A DNA stretch of 64,000 bases from Calliphora vicina. Lineage: Eukaryota > Arthropoda > Insecta > Diptera > Calliphoridae. The stretch covers positions 102,994,226 to 103,058,225 of the forward strand of contig NC_088780.1 of the NCBI RefSeq assembly GCF_958450345.1. Reading direction: 5' to 3'. The translations under genes were made by a program, and so were the position numbers. The notes under the pieces were generated by a model that was given only the letters and a program-made list of their open reading frames with translations, was not told the origin of the DNA and made no database searches. Positions 23,610 through 34,738 of the stretch are shown piece by piece (position 1 is the first letter of the stretch; each line of letters begins with the position of its first letter).

Positions 23610-23830
23610 TGTTTTTTAAAATTATTAGTGAAAAAGAAGTAGGAGATATATATTTGGCTATGCCGAATCTTATTTAAAAAAGTTTTTTCTAAATTTTATA
23701 AAATTTTTTTTTAATTTTTAAAAAAATAAAAAATAGAATTTATGGCAAAAAAAATTTTTGGATGAAAAAAAATTCTGCTTCCCGATTTTTACCCATTTTA
23801 GGTCTTGTTGTAATTAATAATATGAATATA
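23610..23830 (-). mobile_element. Partial family-2 repeat
   Basis: GAAGTAGGAGATATATATTT followed by GGCTATGCCGAATCTTATTT resembles the left end of the reversed family-2 copies. It is cut short by the next copy at 23,833. Confidence 0.55.
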
Positions 23831-23832
23831 AA

Positions 23833-24495
23833 ACAAGTAAGAGTGTTTAAATCGGCTGCACCGAATCTTATATACCATTCACCAAAAATTTACTTTATAA
23901 TACAAATTTTAAATATTTTTAGGTAAACAAAATTTAATTTTTTTTTTCAAAATTGTTTTTTAAAAAAAATATTTTCAAAATTTTTTTCGAATTTTTTTTA
24001 ATTTTTTTTTTTTTAAATTAATTAGTGAAAAAAAAATTATTTGATAAAAAAAAAATCGGGTTAAAAAATATTTCTCCCTATTGTAGGTCGAAATTACTAT
24101 AGCCTTATATAGATCGTTACAATGGACTTTGACATATCTATCATTAGATACCCATTTTGTCTATATTAATGACTTAGTAATACAGATATTGATAAAAAAT
24201 AGGCCAAAAATCGAGGTTATCCTGGTATTTTCCTTATGTCTCAGTCATTTGTGGGCCGATGTTGTCGATTTTTAATAGCAACCGAGCCGGAAGAATTCCC
24301 GATATATAGATGTATGAATCATGTATGTAAGTTATTTAGGGGCTACGGAAAGTTGATTTCATCATAGAGACTGACAGACAAACAGACGGACATGGCTATA
24401 TCGACTTCGGTCCAGAATATATATTTTGTGGGGTCGCAAATGAAAAATGTAGAAATTACAAAGTGAATGACAAACCCTTGCCACTCATGGTAGTA
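23833..24495 (-). mobile_element. Family-2 mini-me-like repeat, reversed
   Basis: Starts ACAAGTAAGAGTGTTTAAAT and CGGCTGCACCGAATCTTATA, has a poly-T/A core, contains GACAGACAAACAGACGGACA near 24,370-24,390 (the GTCY tract), and ends in a degraded CACTCATGGTAGTAG. It is nested in the element 23,154-24,776. Confidence 0.7.
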
Positions 24496-24776
24496 GTAAA
24501 TAAGAAATGAAACCCAAGTTCTAAGAAAAACACCTAAGTCCATCAAAAAATACAAACTAAGCAATAGAAAAAGCTCTAAGTCAAAAAAAAACTTTTATCT
24601 CGGCAAATACCTATTTCATCATTTTGCTTTTACGCACATAGAAAACAAAGAAAAATACAAAAGAATTGCGTTTACAGAATTCAAAAATATTTACGCTAAA
24701 AAAAGTTTGAATGTTTTTTGTCTCTCCTGTACAATTTTAAAATATGGACTTAGAGCCTTTGTATGTTAAGCCAGTG

Positions 24777-25748
24777 ATGTGAATATTACATATTTCAGAG
24801 TCTAGCCGATTAATGATTTTTAAAATTAATATATTTTTTTAAATCTGATAAAAAATGTTCTTTTAAAACATTCAGTATTATTGAAGTCATGCTACTACAT
24901 ATTTTGCTACATGTGATCATTTGTATTGGACAAGTTTAATTATATTGATAACCACCATCATCACACGTTTACCAAATGTAAAGAATTTTCTCTGGCCTAC
25001 TAAGTACATTAACTAGGAGTAGTATCTATTACTAAGCATTACACTTATCTCATACGTTATGATAATCTCAAATAGCTGTTGTTGACCAATTTCAAATAGA
25101 ATTTATGATTCGTAGTGTGAGTTATTGATACTAGTTGTTGTTTAAAATTATGACGACGATAGTGCGCTGAGAGCTTTGTGTATTTAGAGCTTTTTTTCCC
25201 TCCATATTATTACGACATACCAGTAACAAATACTCGTACACGTAACTAACCGTAAACGAATTTGGCCTATTTTTTGGAACATAAAAAAAAGAGTTGTATT
25301 TGTGGTAGTGTTAGCAAATACATCCATATGTAGATAGTATCTATTCAATACACAGATATTCGAACTAAATAAACTGTGATTTATTTATAACCACGTTTTT
25401 TTTTCTATTTTTTGTTATCTATTTATTGCAATTATATCGATTGTCTGTTCATATAACGAGTACGAAATATTCTAAAGTGTTTAATTTTATTGCGGACGGA
25501 CGTTGGTTGTTACATTTTAAATCAAGTGTGTCTACAAACAGATGTAGAACTAGAACTACTTGTTAAATCAGAGATAGACAAGTGTAGAAATTTTGTTGTT
25601 AAACAAACTCTTTAAAGGTTGTAGTTAATTATCAAGACAAATAATTTGTTTTGAAATAAATTTAATAATTATTTTATATTTAAAATGTGAGGGTTGCTTT
25701 TGTAGTGATATGCAAAGAAATGTGAAATGCGCGAATAATGTGTAGTGC
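24777..25748. other. AT-rich intergenic DNA, no gene seen
   Basis: Nothing recognised: no coding similarity, RNA gene or element terminus. Confidence 0.4.
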
Positions 25749-27207
25749 AGGGTGGCCCTTATCTATCACTTTTCCGATTTTCAATGCTCCAAAGATCTAA
25801 AATTGTTCTTCATCATCTACAAATCAAATGTTAAAAATTGTATTGCAGCAAAATCGGATAATGTTTAAAAGTTGCACACTTTATTTAAAGGATCAAATGT
25901 TAAAATCGAATATTAGAAAATACGCTACGAAATGTATTTTTATATCCACCATCAAAAATGATGGAGAGTATACAAGATCACGCATAAGATTAGCTATGTC
26001 CGACCGTCTGTCTATCCGTAGAAAACACGACAATGCCCAAACGAAAGCAGCTAGGTGGCTGGCTGAAATGCTCATTGTAGATAAAGTTTATTTATTATTG
26101 AAAATGTGCATGATGAATGGACCTAAATCTTTCTACCAACATAAATTTCGACATAAGTCATTTAAAGTTTTAAGAAATTAATCAATCTATCAAATTCTGT
26201 ACAGCGGCCATTCTCTGAACATTAGTAAAAAAATCATCCTAAAAAAATTTTAGGTAAATCGGTTGGGGTAAAGACGTGCCGCAAGCCCTCTGAAGTTTTG
26301 AGATGCATTTACAAGGGGAAAAAATGCATTTTTTTCAGTTTTTGTAAAAATTTTGCCATTAAAAAATTACTTTTGTAATTTAATTTAAAAGAATCGAAAT
26401 TTGTACGTAATTGTCGTTCTAATGAGACATAAAAAACAGAAATTGGTAAAAAAATGTTAAAGTTATTAAAAATTCGCCAGGCCATTAACGTGTCTCAGGC
26501 CACTAGAACAAGAAATGTAGGAACAAAATTAACATAATTTGATAAATATTAAAATAAAATCTCATTTTAAAATATGTCCATATATACTTGTATATGAGTT
26601 TTTGTCTTCGTAGGATACCGTTAAACTATTCTTAGGTATGAACAAAAAAATAAAATTTTTTTAACGGCAGTTTCAAAACTCCATTTACAAATTTTTAAAA
26701 ATTTTGTTAAACAAATTTCAGAATTTTTTGATCATCTCATTGGGATTTATTAAGAATATAATAGGGAATAAAAATGTGAAAAAATTATGAAAATATCTCT
26801 TATAGTTTTTCCGTACCTGCGATTTAAATTTTGAAATTTTCGAGAAAAACCAATTATTTGGCAATTTTTAGGCCAATGAGCTCTATTTCCTGACTCTTAT
26901 GAATTTTAAGTAAAACCTATTGAGAATATTATAGTCCCGATAATTGTAAATCTACTCTGAAACTTTTACTAAAATCGGAAAACGTTAACCCTTAAATCGT
27001 GAAGGTCAAAGGTCAAATTTTTCAATATTTGGAATTTCTCTTAGAAAGATTTCGAACTGATCGAAATGTTGTATATTTTTCTTTATCTTTTTCTTATCCC
27101 CAACCGATTTACCTAAAATTTTTTCAGGATGATTTTTTTACTAATGTTCACCAAACTGGACGGTGAGAATGGCCAAAATCCAACTTTCGTTTATTAAGGG
27201 CCACCCT
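25749..27207. mobile_element. 1.46-kb element with AGGGTGGCCCTTA ends
   Basis: Perfect 13-base terminal inverted repeats: AGGGTGGCCCTTA at 25,749-25,761 and TAAGGGCCACCCT at 27,195-27,207. The interior is A/T-rich and encodes nothing recognisable. It carries an inserted fragment near 25,934-26,190 with TATCCACCATCAAAAATGAT and GTCCGACCGTCTGTCTATCC, a third mini-me-like family. The segment 26,200-27,060 is repeated, diverged, at 30,470-31,300. No clear target duplication was seen. Confidence 0.7.
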
Positions 27208-28080
27208 AATGGAACATATGGAATGATAATTTTTATTCATATAAGACATAGAATAAAATATACATAGAAGCGCAACTGAGAGACAAAGAACCTATAGAAT
27301 ACATGTAAATCAATCGAATTTTGGTCTGAAAAATTAGTGATCACAGATCGAGCTCTTTTTCTTGATTAAACGCTTATTGGCCAAGTTATTAGCGATTTTA
27401 GATATTTTGAGTTTTTATATAAAAAATCGATTTTTGGTTAGAAATATGAGTGATCACAGATCGAGCACCTTTTCTCGATTATCAATAAGAATGTGCCAGA
27501 GTTGGGAAACTTTAATCCTCCCTCAAATGAAATTCAGATGTAAACTTTCAAAACGCCGATACACGTGTCTCCTCTATAAAAATTTATTGGTCTGACCTTG
27601 TATTTTTTTTGTGTTGTACAGTGTTATTAATAAATTTATTGTTTATTATAAAAAAAGATATTTCAAGAAAATCGGGAAGAATTGGATCCGTTATTAGCAA
27701 AAAAGCAGACCAAGGTAAATAAAATTTTATTTTTGAAATGAGAATAACTCGTAAACTATGTGGGAAGATCTTTTTAGAAGATCTCGTAGATATCTCTTGT
27801 AGATTCCATATATATAAAAATCTTTCAAATCGGATCGCAAACAAAAATTTGGCATCATTTATACTTATTTACTGCAATCATACATGTGATTGCTACAATC
27901 ATGTGAATTGTAACAATCCTGAGGGTAGCTCCATGCAAGCAAGCAATCAAGTAGAATCGATATATGAGAACAAAAGGTACTTTTTCGCACATTTCAAACT
28001 TTTGGGAAAATAAAACTGCATGAACCTGGAAATGCTAACAAGTTTCTTGCTTATCAATAGATACATTTAACTGTCACAAG
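27208..28080. other. Intergenic DNA with repeat fragments
   Basis: AGTGATCACAGATCGAGC occurs twice in direct orientation (near 27,336 and 27,448). 27,780-27,855 is similar, reversed, to 19,480-19,540. 27,870-27,925 (CAATCATACATGTGATTGCT) resembles the interior of the MITE at 34.3-34.7 kb. No gene. Confidence 0.5.
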
Positions 28081-28857
28081 TAGAGATGCTAATCGGGAAA
28101 ATCCCGGGGATCGGGATTTGGTAAAGAATACCGAAATCCCGATTCGGGGTTTCGGGATTTTCGGGAAATCTAAAATCCCGAAAATTAGAAGAAAGAAACG
28201 TACATAATTATGTCTTTACTTGCATCTATGGTTTCGTCAGCCATTCTGGAACGAATTTTGTTTCCGACATATGCTGCTGCTGAAAAATATCTTTCGTATT
28301 GGCAAAACCGTTTGCAAATACTTACAACAAATTCTGCAAGTATTTTCCTAATGTTCCTTCAGAAATAAAGTGATCTATTTCTTTTGCAAGTTGCAAATCT
28401 ACATTATAACTTGGTTTCGTTATTGTTATTTGGGTTTTTTACATTTATTAATAATATCTTTTAGCCTTTGAGCAATCGAAATATTTTCATTTTGTTCGAG
28501 CTCCTCATCTGAGATAAAATTAGTTTCGTTTAAAGAGGATTTAAATTGAGTTTTGTTAGATAACTTACAAAAAAATGTGAAGAATTGATTTTCAAGAGCC
28601 CCAAAAATAACCAAAAATAACGCTTTCCTTTATTAACTATGTTGTAGCAGGAGTTGAGCGTAACAACTTTGCTGAACATCACTGCATAAAAAATGCACAC
28701 AAAAATTACAATTTCCCCTATTTATTTATGAAAAACGGGATTTGGAAAATCCAGAAAATCCCGGGATTTAAAATTAAAAAATCCCGGGATTGGGGGTTTA
28801 AGAAATCCCGAAAACCCCGGGATTTTCGGGAACGGGATTCCCCGTTTACCATCTCTA
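28081..28857 (-). mobile_element. Degenerate hAT transposon
   Basis: The termini are TAGAGATGCTAATCGGG and, inward from the right, TAGAGATGGTAAACGGGG. The flanks GTCACAAG and GTCATAAG form an 8-base target duplication with one mismatch, the hAT hallmark. Both subterminal zones repeat AATCCCGGGATT-type palindromes. The minus strand from about 28,330 to a stop at 28,185 reads YERYFSAAAYVGNKIRSRMA followed by DETIDA, the C-terminal end of a hAT transposase dimerisation domain. An acidic fragment with SDEELEQNENISIAQRL precedes it (28,426-28,614) in another frame. The catalytic core is absent. Confidence 0.82.
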
Positions 28858-29220
28858 GTCATAAGTCATCACATTAAATGTTAACGATGTTTGATATAAA
28901 ACCATTTTAATATCGGAAAACGAACCTTTTGTTAAAAAATAAGGAGAAAAAAGTACGTTTTTTATGCATTTTTTTTAATGATAATATTTTAAATGAATGT
29001 TTTTAATCCTGATCTAATTTATAAACAAATTAAACATTGAAACTAAATATTTTTTTTGTTTTATACTAGTGTTGTACGTTTTGTTAAGTACAAATATTTT
29101 TAGAACCCATTTACTTAGAAAAAAAAATAAAGAAAATTTTGCTGACTTGATTGTTTCTAGAAGATTTCAACCCAAATATTATAAAAATACCAAAAAAAAC
29201 TTTTGTTCCTCATATACATA
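28858..29220. other. AT-rich spacer, no gene seen
   Basis: No coding similarity or element terminus recognised between the hAT element and the Tc1-like MITE. Confidence 0.4.
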
Positions 29221-29222
29221 TA

Positions 29223-29745
29223 CAGTGGTGGCCACCAATTTAAGACAAATACTTGAATTGTTTTCATCAACTGAATTTTAAGTGCGTTAGAGCCAAAATA
29301 AAAGGACCTCTAAGGGTATGAAATTTATTATTAATGTTTCTAGTTTCTGAAAAATGTTTGGAAAAATCGGTAAAACATATATGGACAAAGATATGTGGAA
29401 ATACGTTGACCCACCTCAGCGAACATCCGCTGTTAATAACATGATATGACCGAAACTAATGGAACTAAAAATACGAAATTTGGTCCGAATATTTTATAAT
29501 AATAAAAATATAATGATATAAATGTGAGATAATATGTTTATTTAAAAAAAAATTTTTTGGTCAAGTTGTAGAAAAATTTTATGTGTTCGTGGTGAATATG
29601 TATGAATTGACACAGTCGAATAAAACACACTTGTGTGTTAAAACAGTCCTCATGCATACATATTTGTGGAAATATTTGAAAAAATAATTGACAATCACGT
29701 GGAATTTAGCAAACAATTTTTGTCTTAAATTCCTGGCCACCACTG
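29223..29745. mobile_element. Tc1/mariner-type MITE
   Basis: Terminal inverted repeats CAGTGGTGGCCACCAATTTA (left) and, inward from the right, CAGTGGTGGCCAGGAATTTA, continuing AGACA on both sides. TA lies directly outside both ends (29,221-29,222 and 29,746-29,747), as expected of Tc1/mariner insertion. It is 523 bases, with no transposase. The right flank is in a transposase fossil, so it landed in an older element. Confidence 0.8.
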
Positions 29746-29747
29746 TA

Positions 29748-29914
29748 TATCCAATGCAACCCCCGTTTCTCAAAATCAAGTTATCTACAAATTTTGGAGT
29801 AAAGTAATGGAGTATTTTGCGGATGGGTTTCACTCCAGTTTCGCGAATCGATGACTGATTTTCAAAATAAATTTGGATAATTTGGTAGCGTTGTTCAAGC
29901 GTCAAGCTATTCAT
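29748..29914 (-). pseudogene. IS630/mariner-related transposase remnant, N-terminus
   Basis: Starts at the Met codon 29,912-29,914 and reads MNSLTLEQRYQIIQIYFENQ then SSIRET, the typical start of a DUF4817-type helix-turn-helix in insect mariner-related transposases. After a deletion it continues only to LILRNGGCIG before the MITE at 29,223-29,745 cuts it. It probably belongs to the same family as the C-terminal piece at 22,670-22,960. Confidence 0.65.
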
Positions 29915-30393
29915 GATGATTTTCCTGCCAGAGTATACTGATCATAAATGTTAAAAGTGAGCACAATATGAGTACGTAAATTCTAGCGGGTTAAAAATAA
30001 CCTTTACATGTATATTAGATTATAAGCTAGCCGTTACTAAGCTTTTTATAAGTAATGCTGAAGGCTCGATGTATATTATTGTTTTCAATGAATCCTTTAA
30101 ACACTTTTTGTAAAAAAATAAATAAAAATTGAGTTGTTACTTACCCATAACTGCTAAATGGAAACTTGAATGAATCTTGAATAAATGAAATCTTGAATTG
30201 TTGAATAAATGATGAATTAAAATATGTGTAGATGATATTAAATTTGAAGCCAATATAGATTTTCTTGATTTTGAATTGTACAAATAATCTAAAAAAAAAA
30301 TAATAAAACAAAATACTTTAAGTTACTTTTTATTGAGAATAAGAATTGATTGTTGTAAGAAGGATTATAAGGAAATATTGTAATATGTATACT
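29915..30393. other. AT-rich spacer, no gene seen
   Basis: Nothing recognised. Confidence 0.4.
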
Positions 30394-31330
30394 AGAGTGT
30401 CGCTTAGAATTAAATTTTTTGAAATGTTGAAACGGTACCCGCTGAAAACTTTCCTAAAATATCAACAAAAAAAAATGTTTGTTCTAAGAAGGGCAATCCG
30501 TGCCGACTTTCGATTTAGTTTTGAGGTGCATTTACAGGGGGAAAAAATGCATTTTTATAAGTTTTTTTTTTGTTGAAATTTTGCTATTAAATAATTACTT
30601 TTGCAATTTAATTTAACAGAATACGTAATTGTCGTTCTAATGAGATATAAAAGATAAAAATTGGTTAAAAAATGTTAAAGTTATTAAAAAATCGCCAGGC
30701 CATTAATGTGTATCAGGCCACTAAAACAAGAAATGTAGGAACAAAATTAACATATTTTGAGAAATATTAAAACAAAAGTTTATTCTTACTTAAAATATAT
30801 CCATATTTACTTGTATATGAGTTTTTATCTTCATAGGATACAGTTAACCTATTAGCAGTAAAAACCAAAAAAAAATATTTTTTTTAATGGCAGTTTCAAA
30901 ACTCCAATTTCAAATTTTCAAAAATTTTGTTAAACAAATTTCAGAATTTTTTCATCATCAAATGGGGATTTATTTACAACATAGTAGGGAATAAAAATGT
31001 GAAAAAGTATGTCAATATCTGCTATAGTTTTTCCGTACCTGCGATATAAGTTTTGCGATTTTCGAGAAAAACTAATTTTTTTGGCCATATTTTTTTGCGA
31101 ATGAGCCCAATTTCCTAATTGTTATTAATTTTAAGTAAAATCTGTTCAGAATATTATAGTCCAGGTAATTTTAAATATAGTCTGAAAGTTTTCCTAAAAT
31201 CGGAAAACATTAACCCTTAAATCGTGAAGGTCAAATATCAAATTTTTAAATATTTTAAATTTCTAATGGAAAGATAGCGAAATGTTGTATATTTTTGGGC
31301 CGATTTTGATAAAATTTAAGAAAAATATAA
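30394..31330 (+). mobile_element. Diverged relative of the 25.7-27.2 kb element
   Basis: Starts AGAGTGTCGCTTAGAATTAA. From about 30,470 it parallels 26,200-27,060: GGTGCATTTACAGGGGGAAA, GTAATTGTCGTTCTAATGAG, CGCCAGGCCATTAA and AAACCTTAAATCGTGAAGG-like blocks occur in the same order. The terminal word AGRGTGKCSCTTA is a variant of AGGGTGGCCCTTA. The right end is not clear, because a large palindrome follows. Confidence 0.6.
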
Positions 31331-31365
31331 CATGAAGTCTAGTATTTGCAATAACAGTACAAAAA

Positions 31366-31726
31366 TCGGGCTTGACCGACCATACTTTCTTACTTGTTTG
31401 TCTTTATGTTGAATTTTATTTAAGTTATTTATGTAAGTTTTTCCATAATTAGTGTGTCCCTTAGAATTAAATTTACAGTAAGAGCACAAAAATGGAAATT
31501 AACCCTTAATAGCACTTGGGGTCCAAATGACCCTGAACTTTTAAAATCACGATAATCACAGTCATTTTGACTCCAAGTGCTCTTAAGGGTTAATTTCCAT
31601 TTTTGTGATGTTATTGTAAATTTAATTCTAAGGGACACTCTAATTACGGAAAAACTGACATAAATAACTTAAATAAAATTCAACATAAAGACAAACAAGT
31701 AAGAAAGTATGGTCGGTCAAGCCCGA
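31366..31726. repeat. 361-bp inverted repeat (large hairpin)
   Basis: Two arms of about 155 bases meet at 31,546 round a loop of about 45 bases. Outer arms: TCGGGCTTGACCGACC and GGTCGGTCAAGCCCGA. Inner arms: AGCACTTGGGGTC and GACTCCAAGTGCT. Within the arms are AGTGTGTCCCTTAGAATTAA and TTAATTCTAAGGGACACTCT. The right outer arm is the left end of the family-1 element at 31,690, so the left arm carries an inverted extra copy of that end. Confidence 0.88.
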
Positions 31727-32365
31727 CCATATAACACCCTACATTAAGTAAAAGAGCAAAAACATTTTTCTTTTAAAACTTTCAATAATTTATATTTTTG
31801 AGTGATTTTCGGAAGTGGAATTATGGACCGATCACCATGAAATTAGGTCGTGTGATTTATGTCTATATGAAAGTTATCTTTGTTGAATTTTGTGTGTATA
31901 CCAACATTTTTAAGCGATTTATGCACGTTAAAGTGATTTTCGGAAGCGGGTCTATATAGGAGCTATGACTAATTATGGACCGATCGTAACAAAATTTGGT
32001 GACATCAATTTTGTATATATAAAGCTTATTTGGAGCGCAATTTGTGGAGATACATTTATAAATTAAACATTTATGAGCGAATCCATTTCGGAAGGACATT
32101 TGTATGGGGGCTAGGTGAAATAATGGAGCGATTTCAGCTTGGTCCTTGGGCCGAAAAAATAATATGTATCAAATTTAATCAAAATATCTTCAAAATTGCG
32201 ACCTATACTCTGCGCACAAGGTTTACTTGGACAGCCAGCCAACCAGACGGACGGACGAACGGACATCGTTTAATCGACTCAGAAAGTGATTCTAAGTCGA
32301 TCGGCCGTTACAAACATCTGCACAAACGCATAATACCCTCCCCACTATGGTGGTGTAGGGTATAA
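31690..32365 (+). mobile_element. Family-1 mini-me-like repeat, full copy
   Basis: Same order as 4556-5310: hairpin ATGGTCGG-TCAAG-CCCGACCAT; TTTTCGGAAGCGGGTCTATA; GACCGATCGTAACAAAATTT; CTCTGCGCACAAGGTTTAC; a GACGGACGGACGAACGGACA tract near 32,248; ATAATACCCTCCCCACTATG and GTGTAGGGTATA at the end. It has small deletions relative to the first copy, including the segment before the final CGTTACAAACATCTGCACAA. Confidence 0.75.
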
Positions 32366-34241
32366 TAAGAACGTATACCATGTAATACCCAACACTAAGT
32401 AAACTGTTATTTCGCCTAAAATGGTCACCGAAAAAAATATGCGAAAAAGTATTTAAAACTTTTAAAAAAAAATCCAATATGGACTTTAAAAAGAAATAGC
32501 AAAAGATCTGAAGGTTCATATCTTCCTATTAAACAGTATAAGGAAGACTTGAATATTGAAAGGAAGAAAAACATGTCTAACAGATATTGCTAAGGCAAAA
32601 GAAGTCGAACAACTCTTTCGAAGAGCACCGAACACTTCTATCAGAAAAGCAGCTCGTTAATTAAAATGCTCTGATTCTTTTGTGCGCAGAGTCAAAGCTA
32701 ATACTGGATTGAAGTCCAGAACTTCGGCCTGTGTATTGGGCTCTTGTAAAAAAAATTAAAGAACACAGGAAAGTTATCCCAGTCTATGTCCGATCGGTCA
32801 ATGTATTCCCTTTTATTACAAACATCATAAAAACTAAGCTGTATTTTAAAACCTTTAAGGAAGTATTATTAATTCATTATTAATTCCATTGTTTGTGTTT
32901 TTTTTTATAATTTTGTTTGTATTTATTTAAAGATTTCTTTTCATTTCATTTTTATTTGTTATTTTAAAAACTACAATACATTTACAGCGGAGGGCGAAAA
33001 GAACAAAAAATTTTTCAAAATTTTTAAATTTTTTGTTTACCATATCTCATTTCATTTTATCTTTGCTTTTCTTGTTTAATTATAAGATAGATGTATAATT
33101 TTTTGTTTGTTTTTTTATATTATTTAAATTATTTTTTATTTTGTTAACAAACAGAAATGCTTTTTTAAGATTTCCTTAAGTTTTATTTAAATTCAAAACC
33201 ATATAAGCGGAACATGATTGAAGGGAGAGTAAGAGAAATGAATGGATGGCAAGGTCAAAAAAGTTTGAAACAATTTTTTAATGAAAACTCAAAATATTCT
33301 TATTTTATTTATTTATTATTTTGTTTTAGTATGTATCTTTAAATATTTCTTTTATTTCATATTTAGGCTTTAACAAAAAACACAGAGTGTAGACAACAAT
33401 AGTTTTAATTTTTTATGTTTGTTATTTTTTTTTTAATTTTTATAGTTTTAGCTATAAAATTATGAAGTTTTGTTTTAGCATTTAAGGGTAGTGAGTGTTT
33501 TTCAGTGTTAGTATGTGAGTTTTTGTGTTTGTTTAATTTTAATGGTTTTTATTTTGTTTAATTATTAAATTATTAAATTATGTAGTATTGTTTGTTGGAT
33601 TCTAAATACTTTATTTTTTATATATATATATAATAATTAATCTTAAATTATATTTAAATAGTGCTTTTTATGGTGATTTTTTTTCTGGGTTTTTGGGATT
33701 TTAATTTACATTTATAGAATTTGTTTTACTTTGAAAAATTTGTGTAATTATTTGGGTTTAGTTTAAATTATAGAAAATATATAGTTGGCGGCAGTGTTGA
33801 AATTTTGTGTTTTGTATCGAGTTGTTTGTTAAGTTTTGAAATTGTAAGTGGAAAGAATTAATTGCAAAAGGAACTGAAAATCAATATTCTTGGATTTATT
33901 GTTTCTGATTTCAATTAAATTTACCAATGCTTTGTGTACAAAAAACCATTGGCATTCGCTTTGCTTGGAGAATCTATATGCTCCAGAAATATGGCATCTT
34001 GAATATTGAACTTTCATTTTGATTGCATTTTATAAATAACGTTATGCCTTTGAAATGGTGTACATAAGATTTTTCCTTTCGGTAGCTCATATATCAATAT
34101 TTGTGGTACAAAGCTCAGAGCCATATATGTATCTCGAATTCCTTAACAAATTTCTTAGTATGTATAACTAAATTCAATTCTATGTTCGTTTAAAATTTTA
34201 ATGTGAACACTCATTTAATTAAGGAGTTATAAGCTAAAATG
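32366..34241. other. AT-rich spacer with a transposase relic at 32,603-32,730
   Basis: Plus-strand 32,603-32,730 reads VEQLFRRAPNTSIRKAAR, a stop, then LKCSDSFVRRVKANTGLKS, resembling the helix-turn-helix of an IS630/Tc1-like transposase. The rest (from 32,830) is T/A-rich with no gene seen. Confidence 0.4.
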
Positions 34242-34282
34242 AGGAGCCGCATAACAAAAGTACCTTTTGTTCTGCGGCTCCT
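34242..34282. repeat. Short GC-capped hairpin
   Basis: AGGAGCCGCATAACAAAAG, a 3-base loop, then CTTTTGTTCTGCGGCTCCT: a 19-base stem with one mismatch. It lies 22 bases left of the MITE at 34,304. Function unknown. Confidence 0.7.
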
Positions 34283-34303
34283 TAAATATGGCCCTCAGAA
34301 CAA

Positions 34304-34738
34304 ATATAATTGTACATGTTTACCATAACGATTTCAAAATTTTTACAAGTTTTTGAACAATATTATTGTCACTGTAATTATGTATATGATTGCGATAACC
34401 ATATGTTTAATTTAATATTCCCATGATTGTAGCAATCTTATATATGATAGTAATAAATAAATATATGTTTGTGGCAACCATTTTTATGATGTAATACTTC
34501 ACCTTATTGTGTTGTACACGGATTATGGTTATAATATTCTGAGAGCAACATATTATGATATTATGACTGTTGCAGCCATATATTAAATTACTACAATCAT
34601 GTATATGGTTGCTACAATGATGTGAATTGTTACCGCAATCATATACATAATAACAGTGACCATAATATTGTTAAACAAAACTTGTAAACATTTTGAAATT
34701 CTTATGGTAAAACATGTTCAACTATATTTTTTCTCTGG
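34304..34738. mobile_element. Palindromic MITE of about 435 bp
   Basis: The left arm starts AGAACAAATATAATTGTACA and TGTTTACCATAACGATTTCA. The right arm, reversed, reads AGAGAAAAAATATAGTTGAA and CATGTTTTACCATAAGAATT. Similarity runs through TTTACAAGTTTT, AACAATATTATTGTCACTGT and ATTATGTATATGATTGCG. It is nearly a full-length hairpin centred near 34,521, with no coding capacity. Confidence 0.7.

Larger units (their letters stand above)
23154..24776. mobile_element. Inverted-repeat element filled by nested repeats
   Basis: The left end CGCTGGCTTAACATGAAAAG is followed by GCTCTAAGTCCA. The right end, read inward, is CACTGGCTTAACATACAAAG plus GCTCTAAGTCCA: about 32 bases with four mismatches. 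ATGT flanks both ends (23,150-23,153 and 24,777-24,780), a possible 4-base target duplication. Words of the form CTCTAAGTCC recur inside (23,347 and 24,573). The middle 1.1 kb consists of mini-me-like insertions, so the original element was only about 540 bases. Superfamily unknown. Confidence 0.65.
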
